DNA of 64,000 nucleotides, taken from the NCBI RefSeq assembly GCF_003885045.1, contig NZ_RHJS01000002.1, positions 620,001 through 684,000 on the forward strand, given 5' to 3'. Shown here piece after piece: positions 17,392-24,561 of this stretch. The notes under the pieces are model-generated. The model saw nothing but the letters and a program-made list of their open reading frames with translations, was not told the origin of the DNA and did not search any database. This stretch comes from Schaedlerella arabinosiphila (lineage in GTDB: Bacteria > Bacillota > Clostridia > Lachnospirales > Lachnospiraceae). A program made the translations under genes and the position numbers. Positions within the stretch are counted from its first letter, which is position 1, and each line of letters begins with the position of its first letter.

Positions 17392-17687
17392 CGTTCTCCC
17401 TCCCTTAGAATCATGGAATGCAGGATACCCGGAACAGATGAAAAAAGTTTCGGGCATTCCACTGCATTTGTTATTAAATTTAGTATAAAGCAGGAACAAC
17501 CTGTTCTGCAAGAGGGAAATAAGGAGGTTGCTTATCATATTTGCGTTATTTTGGTAAAAGTTATATGGATTTGCGGAAATGGTATATGCTGACTCCATAG
17601 GTTGACGTATGACTGTGAAAATGTCATAAAAATGAGCTCCCTCTTTTGTGTGGATTCACTAAAAAAATGGAACTTAGGAACAATATA

Positions 17688-17716
17688 TTGACAAGATTTT
17701 ACATCGAAATTATAAT
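17688..17716 (+). promoter_or_regulatory. Consensus sigma-A promoter of the lyase/NhaC operon
   Basis: TTGACA (17688-17693) and TATAAT (17711-17716) are a perfect match with 17-base spacing. The preceding 17392-17687 stretch shows nothing else that I recognise. The strength suggests that a repressor is needed. Confidence 0.88.
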
Positions 17717-17725
17717 GAAGCTAAA

Positions 17726-17756
17726 TTGGTTCTACCACTGAACCTCAGAACCAATA
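17726..17756 (+). promoter_or_regulatory. Inverted repeat downstream of the promoter, candidate operator
   Basis: ATTGGTTCT (17726-17734) and AGAACCAAT (17748-17756) form a perfect 9-base inverted repeat starting about 10 bases after the -10 box, a typical roadblock position. The GntR/FadR-type regulator at 20685-21392 is the likely binder, but this is inference from proximity. Confidence 0.5.
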
Positions 17757-17879
17757 TAAACTCTAAAAGGTATGAAAAGTGACTGTCTGACGGTATCCTG
17801 TATTCGCTGTTTGATCTGCGGTAAGAGACAGGCAGCCATGATTCCGAGAGCCTATCAAAAAGAAAAGGAGGAATGGATT

Positions 17880-19052
17880 ATGTCCGAAACTGAAAATCAA
17901 GATCTGCTTGCCATGACGCATCTGGGGGAGGAGCCGTCCAAGTACATGAAGTCTGTGACACCGCCGATTTTTATGAACTCACTTCATGTATTTGACACGG
18001 TGGATGAATATTTTTCCGTGGACATCTTCAAGGATGAATATTACTACGGGCGTGCATCGAATCCTACGGTTGCGATTCTGGAGAAGAAGCTGGCGGCGCT
18101 GGAGCACGGCGTCAGGGCGGTTGCATTTTCCGCGGGGATGGCTGCATGTACGGCGGCGATCATGGCAGTCTGCAAGATGGGAAGCCATATCATCTGCCTG
18201 AAAGAAAGCTATGGTCCGGTGCAGCATCTGCTGGATGATTTCCTGATCGAAAAGATGAATGTGTCGGTGTCCTATGTCCGTGGGACAAAGCTGGAGGATT
18301 TCGAAGAGGCAATCCGCCCGGAGACGGATCTGATCATTTTGGAGAGCCCGTCTACCCTGCTGTTTTCCGTCATTGACCTGGAGGGGGTCGCAAAACTGGC
18401 GAAGGAGCACGGGATCAAGACGTATATTGACAATACATATTCCACGCCGGTATTCCAGAAACCGCTGGATATGGGAATCGACATTGTCATGCATACCATG
18501 ACGAAATACATCGGCGGGCACAGCGACCTGTCCGGAGGGGTACTGATCTCCAGGGACGAGGAGCTGATGAGGGGGCTGATGATCCAGAGGGACCGGTTCG
18601 GAAGTATCCTGGGGCCGATGGAGGGATGGCTTGCAATCCGCGGCCTGCGTACATTGGATGTGAGGATCAGGAGACATTATGAAACCGGGATGCAGGTTGC
18701 GGAGTATCTGGAAAAGCATCCGAAGGTGAAAAAAGTGTATTACACGGGGCTGAAATCCCATCCCCAGTATGAGCTTGCGAGAAAACAGCAGAAGGGCGAG
18801 TGCGGGCTGATGAGCCTGGAGATTGACGGGGATGAGAAAGCGACGGCCAGATTTGTGGACGCCCTGAACATATTTGAGCGGGGCTGTTCCTGGGGCGGAT
18901 TCGAGAGTCTTGCGATTGCGTATACTTACAACTGGACCCAGGAGCAGCAGGACTTCCTGGGAGTCAACCGGAGCATTGTAAGGCTTCACTGCGGCCTGGA
19001 GGGCGCTCAAAATCTGATCGAAGACTTAAAGCAGGCATTGGAAAAGGTATGA
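17880..19052 (+). CDS. PLP-dependent Cys/Met-metabolism enzyme (methionine gamma-lyase / cystathionine gamma-synthase family)
   Basis: The 390-residue protein is a full-length member of the Cys/Met metabolism PLP family. YYYGRASNPTVAILEKKLAALE at the N-terminus, FSAGMAACTAA, IDNTYSTPV and the Schiff-base lysine K209 in TMTKYIGGHSD are clear. Family members catalyse gamma- or beta-elimination or replacement on cysteine, cystathionine, homocysteine or methionine. The start at 17880 follows AAAGGAGG by 9 bases. It is 12 bases upstream of an NhaC-family carrier gene, which suggests uptake and cleavage of a sulfur amino acid. Which reaction it performs cannot be told from sequence alone. Confidence 0.87.
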   Translation: MSETENQDLLAMTHLGEEPSKYMKSVTPPIFMNSLHVFDTVDEYFSVDIFKDEYYYGRASNPTVAILEKKLAALEHGVRAVAFSAGMAACTAAIMAVCKMGSHIICLKESYGPVQHLLDDFLIEKMNVSVSYVRGTKLEDFEEAIRPETDLIILESPSTLLFSVIDLEGVAKLAKEHGIKTYIDNTYSTPVFQKPLDMGIDIVMHTMTKYIGGHSDLSGGVLISRDEELMRGLMIQRDRFGSILGPMEGWLAIRGLRTLDVRIRRHYETGMQVAEYLEKHPKVKKVYYTGLKSHPQYELARKQQKGECGLMSLEIDGDEKATARFVDALNIFERGCSWGGFESLAIAYTYNWTQEQQDFLGVNRSIVRLHCGLEGAQNLIEDLKQALEKV

Positions 19053-19064
19053 TGGAGGTGGATT

Positions 19065-20549
19065 ATGGAAGAGAATAAAATCGAAAAGACAATCAAAACG
19101 CCGAGTCTGGGACTGGCAGTCCTGCCGCTGATTTTTATGTTTGTGGTACTGTTTACGGGACTGATTATTTTTAAAGTAGATATCAAGGTACTTTTGCTGC
19201 TCTGCGCGGCATTTACAATCGTGCTCTGCATGTATCTGGGGCATACCTGGAAGGATGTGGAAAATGAGATTGTTGATAAACTGGCAAAAGCATTTCCGGC
19301 GATCATGATCCTGATCACGGTTGGACTGATGATCGGCGCATGGATCGTGAGCGGCACCATTCCGTTTCTGGTTTATATCGGCCTGCAGATCATCAACCCA
19401 AGGTTTATCATTGTGACCTCCTTCCTCGTAACCGTGATCCTGTCTGTCAGCACAGGGACATCCTGGGGCGCGGCGGGAACGGTGGGAGCGGCTTTGATGA
19501 GCGTGGCGGCGGGAATGGGCGCTCCCCTTCCGGCCGTAGCAGGCGCGATCGTGGCCGGCGCTTATTTCGGGGATAAGATGTCGCCCCTTTCCGACAGCAC
19601 CAACATGTCCGCCATCGCCACCAACACAAACCTGTACAAGCACATCGGGCATATGTTCTATACCACGGTGCCTGGATTTATTGTAAGCTGCGCGGTTTAT
19701 ATCATTGCCGGGATTTCCTTTGCCAGCAGCGGCGCGATCGGGCAGGTGGATGAGATTATCAAAACACTGTCACAGCTGTTCAATCTGAGCATGCCTGTGG
19801 GGCTGCTGCTTCTGGTGCCGCCGGTAATCGTCATTTACGGTTCCTTAAAAAAGAAGCCCACGATTCCGGTTATGTTCATCTCTTCCGCGGTTGCAGTCCT
19901 GATCGCCATGTTTGTTCAGGGATTTTCTTTTGAAACCTGTGCAGCCAGCATGGTGGGCGGATTCAAGATGGAGATGTTTGTGAATCCGACTGTGGATTTG
20001 GAAAATATCGTGAAAGAGGTTCCGAACCTCTTGCAGCGCGGCGGTATGTCTTCCATGATGAATACGGCGCTGATGGCGTTCTGTGCCTTTGGATTTATCG
20101 GGGCGCTGACAATCGCAGGCTGTCTGGACGTGATCCTTTCCCAGATCATGAAGCACATCCACAGCACCGGGCAGCTTATTACGGTCACAGCGATCCTCGG
20201 CGTGATCATCATTACCGTGATCGGAGAGGCTTCGGTTACATTCCTGATGATCGGGGGCTTATTCAAGGATGAATACATTAAGCGGGGATTGGAGACCAAA
20301 AATCTGTCCCGTACACTGGAAGACAGCATTACGGTGGTGGAGCCGCTGGTACCCTGGTCACTGGCAGGGGTGTACATGACCTCCACCCTGGGAGTGCCGA
20401 CCGCACAGTACGCGCCCTGGGCATGCCTCTGCTATACAGGCGTTATCTTCGCGATCATCTGGGGATTTACAGGATTTGGGATTGCGAAGATCAAAAAAGG
20501 CGGAGACAATTACGACGATTATGTAGAGCTTACGGGAACGGAACTGTGA
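19065..20549 (+). CDS. NhaC-family antiporter/transporter
   Basis: The 494-residue, multi-pass protein belongs to the NhaC superfamily: GTSWGAAGTVGAALMSVAAGMGAP and GDKMSPLSDSTNMSA are the family hallmarks. Members include Na+/H+ antiporters, malate/lactate exchangers and methionine carriers (MetT). Because it follows a PLP sulfur-amino-acid enzyme by 12 bases, an amino-acid carrier role is more plausible than pH homeostasis; this is inference. It ends just before a strong terminator shared with the convergent GntR gene. Confidence 0.85.
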   Translation: MEENKIEKTIKTPSLGLAVLPLIFMFVVLFTGLIIFKVDIKVLLLLCAAFTIVLCMYLGHTWKDVENEIVDKLAKAFPAIMILITVGLMIGAWIVSGTIPFLVYIGLQIINPRFIIVTSFLVTVILSVSTGTSWGAAGTVGAALMSVAAGMGAPLPAVAGAIVAGAYFGDKMSPLSDSTNMSAIATNTNLYKHIGHMFYTTVPGFIVSCAVYIIAGISFASSGAIGQVDEIIKTLSQLFNLSMPVGLLLLVPPVIVIYGSLKKKPTIPVMFISSAVAVLIAMFVQGFSFETCAASMVGGFKMEMFVNPTVDLENIVKEVPNLLQRGGMSSMMNTALMAFCAFGFIGALTIAGCLDVILSQIMKHIHSTGQLITVTAILGVIIITVIGEASVTFLMIGGLFKDEYIKRGLETKNLSRTLEDSITVVEPLVPWSLAGVYMTSTLGVPTAQYAPWACLCYTGVIFAIIWGFTGFGIAKIKKGGDNYDDYVELTGTEL

Positions 20550-20586
20550 GAAACAAAAGAAAAAGCATTTCCTGAAAGCAGACAGC

Positions 20587-20635
20587 GATTCAGAACAGCG
20601 GACAAGAGATACGTCTGCTGTTCTGAATCATTTTT
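20587..20635. terminator. Rho-independent terminator between convergent genes
   Basis: The arm at 20587-20603 (GATTCAGAACAGC...) pairs over 17 bases with 20613-20629, with one G-U wobble, and is followed by ATTTTTAT. It ends the NhaC transcript and probably the GntR one. Confidence 0.88.
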
Positions 20636-20684
20636 ATAGGAAATTTCGTCTCTTATCAGAGAAAATCCCTGCGGCATACCGGCT

Positions 20685-21392
20685 TCAGGGCGTACCGCCG
20701 TCTTCTGAGATCAGAGAAAATCCATGGGTATTGATGGCGTCAATCGCGCGCAGGGCGGCTTCCGTATCCTGCCGTATGATCGCTTCGGCCAGCTTTAGAT
20801 GTTCCGGTACTGTGAAAAGCCATACGGAATTATTTTCGCTGGCGGCGCTCTCCCTCCGGATAAACCGGTCGTCGCGGATCTTATCGATCAACTGATGAAT
20901 GACAGAATTGCCGCCCATCTCATAGAGCTTGGTGTGAAACCCATGATCCAGGGTATGGCTGTAAATATGATTCTGGTATTCCTCCTGCATGTCCATTGCC
21001 AGGGAAAGGAGCTCCTGCTTTTGCTTTGGCGTACCGCGCACCATGGCGTTCAGTATGGTCTTGTGCTCCAGGGTATCCTGAAGCTCCTGCAGTTCTTTTG
21101 CGGTGAAATCCGTGAGCCGGACGGACAGAACGCTTTTTCCATTGTCAGGAGTATTGATAAAAACGCCGCTTCCTGTCTTTACATAGATCAGTCCGCGGTC
21201 TTCCAAGATCCGCAGCGCCTCCCGGACAGAATTGCGGCTTGTCTGGAGCATGGCCGCCATATCGCGTTCGGAAGGGAGCTTGTCCCCGGGCTGTAGGTTG
21301 TTCATTCGGATATAATTATAAATCGAGTCGGAAATTTTCAGATATAGGGAATCTTTTTCAACGGGTTTCAACTTGATTTCTCTTTCTTCCAT
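20685..21392 (-). CDS. GntR-family (FadR subfamily) transcriptional regulator
   Basis: The 235-residue protein has an N-terminal winged helix (LYLKISDSIYNYIRMNNLQPGDKLPSERDMAAML, then SRNSVREALRILEDRGLI) followed by an all-helical FCD-type ligand domain with the metal-site histidine pattern (HTLDHGFHTKLYEMGG, then TVPEHLKLAEAI). It converges on the lyase/NhaC operon and probably represses it in response to a small acid. The start at 21392 follows GGAGG by 7 bases; upstream in-frame residues are rejected. Confidence 0.88.
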   Translation of the reverse strand: MEEREIKLKPVEKDSLYLKISDSIYNYIRMNNLQPGDKLPSERDMAAMLQTSRNSVREALRILEDRGLIYVKTGSGVFINTPDNGKSVLSVRLTDFTAKELQELQDTLEHKTILNAMVRGTPKQKQELLSLAMDMQEEYQNHIYSHTLDHGFHTKLYEMGGNSVIHQLIDKIRDDRFIRRESAASENNSVWLFTVPEHLKLAEAIIRQDTEAALRAIDAINTHGFSLISEDGGTP

Positions 21393-21627
21393 AGTGGGCC
21401 TCCTTTTTTTGGAGCGCCGGATCATATTCTCACGCAGTCGGCGGGAGGAAAAAACGCCGCAGACAGTTTTTTTCGTATGAGAGCCGGCATCCATACCTGA
21501 TTATACGGAAAAGAATGACAGACGTCAAGTTTTCGCTGTTGTGAGGGGAATGGCTTGCTAATTTTGATTACTAATGCTAGTATAAGATTATAAGAAAATT
21601 TTTCTGGATGATTAGAGGTGATGGCAG

Positions 21628-22479
21628 GTGACAGATATTCTTGAAGCAGTGAACATTCAGTGGCATCCGGGCTTTTATGGTGCGGCAGAATTGGAATTTT
21701 TATCAAACAAAGGTGATCTTGAATTTCAGAGGGAATTTAATCTGAGTAAAGAGCCCATCCGGATGGATCTGCTCATCATCAAGAAGCTTGCGGATGTTCG
21801 GATAGAGAATGAACTTGGACATATTTTTAAAAAATATAATGTCGCTGAATTTAAAAGTCCGGACGATGCTCTCTCCATAGACGACTATTACAAAACAGTA
21901 GGCTATGCCTGTCTTTATAAAGGATTAGGAGAAACCGTAGACCAGATTCCGGCGAACGAACTGACCATCTCCATCTTCCGGGAAAGCTATCCAAGGGAAA
22001 TGTTTGAAGTGATGAAGAATCTAGGAATGGAGATTAAAGAGCAATATCCGGGAATATATTATATAAGTGGAAAACAGGTCTTGTTTGATACACAGATCGT
22101 GGTGACAAAACAGCTTGATAAAGAAAATCATCGTACATTACGTGTTCTTTCAAAACGTGTGAAAGAAGAGGATGTCCGGGCATTTGTTGAAAAAGCTGCG
22201 CAGATATCCGAACCAGGAGATAGAAACAATGTAGATGCAGTCCTACAGGTCAGCGTTTCTGCAAATAAGGAGATTTATGAGGCAATCAGGAGGTGTGATA
22301 AAGTTATGTGTGAAGCATTGAGAGAACTTATGAAGGAAGACTTAGAACAAAGGGAGCAGGAAACATTGCTTAAAGCAATTAGGAATCTGATGGAAACAAT
22401 GAAATGTAGTGCAGAGCAGGCAATGGTGGCACTGAAAATTCCAGATGCTGACAGGGGAAAGTATATTGCAAAATTGTAA
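21628..22479 (+). CDS. PD-(D/E)XK nuclease-like protein, unknown role
   Basis: This 283-residue protein starts at GTG after GAGGTG. RMDLLIIKK followed about 20 residues later by AEFKSPDD gives an Asp...Glu-x-Lys pattern of the PD-(D/E)XK nuclease superfamily. The C-terminal 60 residues are charged and helical (LREL, DLEQREQETLLKAIRNLMETM) and end in a motif like that of the Rpn proteins elsewhere in this window (CSAEQAMVALKIPDADRGKYI). Relatives occur in many copies in Lachnospiraceae. No partner gene is evident. It could be a transposase-like or recombination-promoting nuclease; catalysis is unproven. Confidence 0.65.
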   Translation: MTDILEAVNIQWHPGFYGAAELEFLSNKGDLEFQREFNLSKEPIRMDLLIIKKLADVRIENELGHIFKKYNVAEFKSPDDALSIDDYYKTVGYACLYKGLGETVDQIPANELTISIFRESYPREMFEVMKNLGMEIKEQYPGIYYISGKQVLFDTQIVVTKQLDKENHRTLRVLSKRVKEEDVRAFVEKAAQISEPGDRNNVDAVLQVSVSANKEIYEAIRRCDKVMCEALRELMKEDLEQREQETLLKAIRNLMETMKCSAEQAMVALKIPDADRGKYIAKL

Positions 22480-22491
22480 AAAAATCCGGAT

Positions 22492-22728
22492 TCAGTTTAT
22501 ATATTCAGAATACTTATCAGAAGATAGAATGAAAATGGAGATTATAACAAGCACAATTGCCTGCAGCGTCCCCAAAAGCCTATACAGGGCATCTACCCAA
22601 GTCATCCCGTCATCTTTTACGATTAGCCCCCGCAGAAGCAGGCGGTTCAAATAAAAGGAAAAGGTTTCCGAGTACACAGAATCCTTGTTGATTTTTAATG
22701 TACTGATTGCAGTCTATAATGTCAGCAT
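22492..22728 (-). pseudogene. Remnant of a small membrane protein with in-frame amber stop
   Basis: On the minus strand AGGAGG and an ATG at 22728 open a frame that meets TAG at codon 5 and then continues for 74 codons to 22492. The downstream part includes a hydrophobic helix (ALYRLLGTLQAIVLVIISIF). The good ribosome site combined with an early stop suggests a decayed or readthrough gene. No family recognised. Confidence 0.3.
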
Positions 22729-22809
22729 AAAATGTCCCTCCTACTTAAAAATAATAAAGTGCCCTGCTTAAGTTTGACGTTAGATTGTCAGAAAGCAGAG
22801 AGAAGCAAT

Positions 22810-22957
22810 GGTTACATGTCACACCCCGACCAATCACCACGCTGATTGGTCGGGAGGATGCACATAAAAGCTGGTATTCAGGCCGCCCATTGCCGAAGGC
22901 AATTTTAAATGGCGGCCTGAGTTACAGGGCACGCCTGGTCAAGGTGTGACCTGTAAC
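22810..22957. repeat. MITE copy B (diverged), with 6-7 bp target duplication
   Basis: Ends GGTTACATGTCACACC and GGTGTGACCTGTAAC form an imperfect terminal inverted repeat like that of copies C and D. AGCAAT flanks it on both sides (22804-22809 and 22958-22963). Inside are two hairpins, CCGACCAATCA/TGATTGGTCGG and CAGGCCGCC.../...GGCGGCCTG with the loop GCCGAAGGC that is also found in copies C and D. The rest of 22480-23059 holds only this element and the remnant at 22492-22728. Confidence 0.8.
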
Positions 22958-23059
22958 AGCAATGCTGTTGTGAGCAGCAACCAACAAAATATCAATAGAC
23001 TTCCCCCCGCCGCCTGTGTTATACTGTCATAAAAACAGACAGGGGAGTGCCAAGAGACC

Positions 23060-23329
23060 ATGTACCGGATTCTTATCATTTACATAGCTGCGCTCAGCAT
23101 ACTGACATGGGCCCTGTTCGGAATCGACAAGTGGAAGGCTGTCCGCGGGAAATGGCGGATCAGGGAATCGACCCTGCTGGGCCTCTCGCTCATCGGCGGG
23201 GCGGCGGGCGGTCTGGCCGGTATGTACCTGTTCCGGCATAAGATCCGGAAAAGCCGTTTCCGGATCGGAGTGCCCCTGATGCTGATTGCACAGGCAGTTC
23301 TTTTATGTGTATTAGTTAAGGTAAAATGA
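23060..23329 (+). CDS. DUF1294 membrane protein
   Basis: The 89-residue protein matches DUF1294: two or three hydrophobic helices around the conserved FGIDKWKAVRGKWRIRESTLL and GGLAGMYLFRHKIRKSRFRIG blocks. The function of the family is unknown; it is a small inner-membrane protein. A weak GGGGAG ribosome site precedes it. A 15-bp perfect stem follows 11 bases after its stop. Confidence 0.85.
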   Translation: MYRILIIYIAALSILTWALFGIDKWKAVRGKWRIRESTLLGLSLIGGAAGGLAGMYLFRHKIRKSRFRIGVPLMLIAQAVLLCVLVKVK

Positions 23330-23340
23330 AAATCAGGAGA

Positions 23341-23419
23341 AAAGAGTGCAAAAATCGACAGTTCATTTTTGCACTCTTTCCGTATATTTCGATCCCGTAA
23401 TCCAAAAGAACAATTTTTT
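23341..23419 (+). promoter_or_regulatory. Hairpin leader shared with 48193-48274
   Basis: AAAGAGTGCAAAAAT (23341-23355) pairs perfectly with ATTTTTGCACTCTTT (23365-23379) around CGACAGTTC; then comes AGAACAATTTTTT at 23407-23419. The same order, hairpin with CGACA loop then GGAACAATTTTT, recurs at 48193-48274. Each follows a stop codon and precedes a gene start by about 85-110 bases, with a TATAAT-containing segment in between. It may be a terminator plus regulatory site. Confidence 0.55.
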
Positions 23420-23502
23420 GATCCGTTTGGGATAAGCAGTATCAAGAGAAAAAAACGCACCGGCCATATAATGGAAGAAAATGAAGAAGGAAGGAAAAAG
23501 AC

Positions 23503-24468
23503 ATGGAGAAGAAAAAAGTGGTTGGCTTTTCTTTTGGAAGGAAAATGTCCAATACGGAGGTTATGATCAAGGAAGCGCTGCTTGTCTGTGAAAAGGCGGG
23601 CATGGAGATCCAGTTTCTGCGCTGCGACGACCTGAATATTCACATCTGCACGGGCTGCTGCTCCTGCGTGGCGGGATTGATGATGGGGAAAGGCCGGGGG
23701 CACTGCATCCATAAGGATGATGATTTTCATATCATCGAGGAGGCGTTGATGTCCGCGGACGGGGTGATCGTCGGATCGCCGACCTATGAATTTGCGCCCA
23801 CAGGCAATTTTAAAGTTGTATGCGACCGGATCGGGCCGGCACATGACAAGACATTTAGGGGGCCGGCCATCGAACAGGGGATCGCACAGGGAAAAGCTCC
23901 CGAAAGCTATCCGGACCCGAGAAGTACAAAGCCGCGTGTCGGCGCGCTGATCACGGTGGGAGGCGCAAGGACCGAGAACTGGCTGTCATTGTCCCTGCCG
24001 AACATGTATGAATTTACATTTCCCATGGGGATCGACGTGGTTGACAAGTACAAATATTTTGGAGCCATGAACATAGACCATGTGCTGGGCAGGCCCGACG
24101 TGATGGAGAGAATGGCAAAGCTGGGACAGAACATCGTGGACGCCCTGCAGGCAGAGACAGAAGAGGAGCGCACCCGCTACCGCGGAGACGACAAGGGAGT
24201 CTGCCCGGTCTGCCACGAGAGCATCCTGACCGTCGGCTACGGCGGCAATAAAGTAGAGTGCCCGGTGTGCGGAATCGAAGGAACACTGGAGCTTGTAAAC
24301 GGGGAAATCCAGGTGACATTTTCCGAAGAGCAGCAGAACCGTTCCAGGCTGCGCGACGCCGGAAAGTGGGAGCATTCCAACGAAATCCGAGACGGCGCCA
24401 TGACCCAGAAAAAGGTGGAGAATTTAAAAGAACTGAAAATGAAATATCTGGGTGTGGGAGAAGCGTAA
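23503..24468 (+). CDS. Iron-sulfur flavoprotein-like NADPH-dependent FMN reductase with zinc-ribbon tail (copy 1)
   Basis: The 321-residue protein has a flavodoxin-like domain (VVGFSFGRKMSNTEVMIKEAL; VIVGSPTYEFAPTGNFKVVCDR) with a compact cysteine cluster at C49, C52, C53, C55 and C68, as in iron-sulfur flavoproteins (Isf), which carry FMN and a [4Fe-4S] centre. The C-terminal part has two CPVC knuckles (C234, C237, C253, C256), a rubredoxin- or zinc-ribbon-like unit. This combination recurs in the paralogue at 47119. It likely transfers electrons in the cytoplasm to an unidentified acceptor. The 5' leader is shared with the gene at 48382. Confidence 0.82.
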   Translation: MEKKKVVGFSFGRKMSNTEVMIKEALLVCEKAGMEIQFLRCDDLNIHICTGCCSCVAGLMMGKGRGHCIHKDDDFHIIEEALMSADGVIVGSPTYEFAPTGNFKVVCDRIGPAHDKTFRGPAIEQGIAQGKAPESYPDPRSTKPRVGALITVGGARTENWLSLSLPNMYEFTFPMGIDVVDKYKYFGAMNIDHVLGRPDVMERMAKLGQNIVDALQAETEEERTRYRGDDKGVCPVCHESILTVGYGGNKVECPVCGIEGTLELVNGEIQVTFSEEQQNRSRLRDAGKWEHSNEIRDGAMTQKKVENLKELKMKYLGVGEA

Positions 24469-24508
24469 CAAATAAGGAGCGGCAGTAATATAAAGTATTT
24501 TCCAACTG

Positions 24509-24547
24509 TGCGGTTGCGATCCAACCGCATAGCCGGAGTGTTTTTTT
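24509..24547 (+). terminator. Terminator after the iron-sulfur flavoprotein gene
   Basis: TGCGGTT (24509-24515) and AACCGCA (24523-24529) form a stem, followed after a short GC-rich tail by seven T at 24541-24547. The T tract begins some 11 bases after the stem, so efficiency may be modest. Confidence 0.55.
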
Positions 24548-24561
24548 AGGGAGAAGAGCAG

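Noticed and set aside
17392..17598. N-terminal extension of the second PucR protein
   Set aside because: The upstream residues do not match the family and the internal ATG at 17391 has a strong ribosome site.
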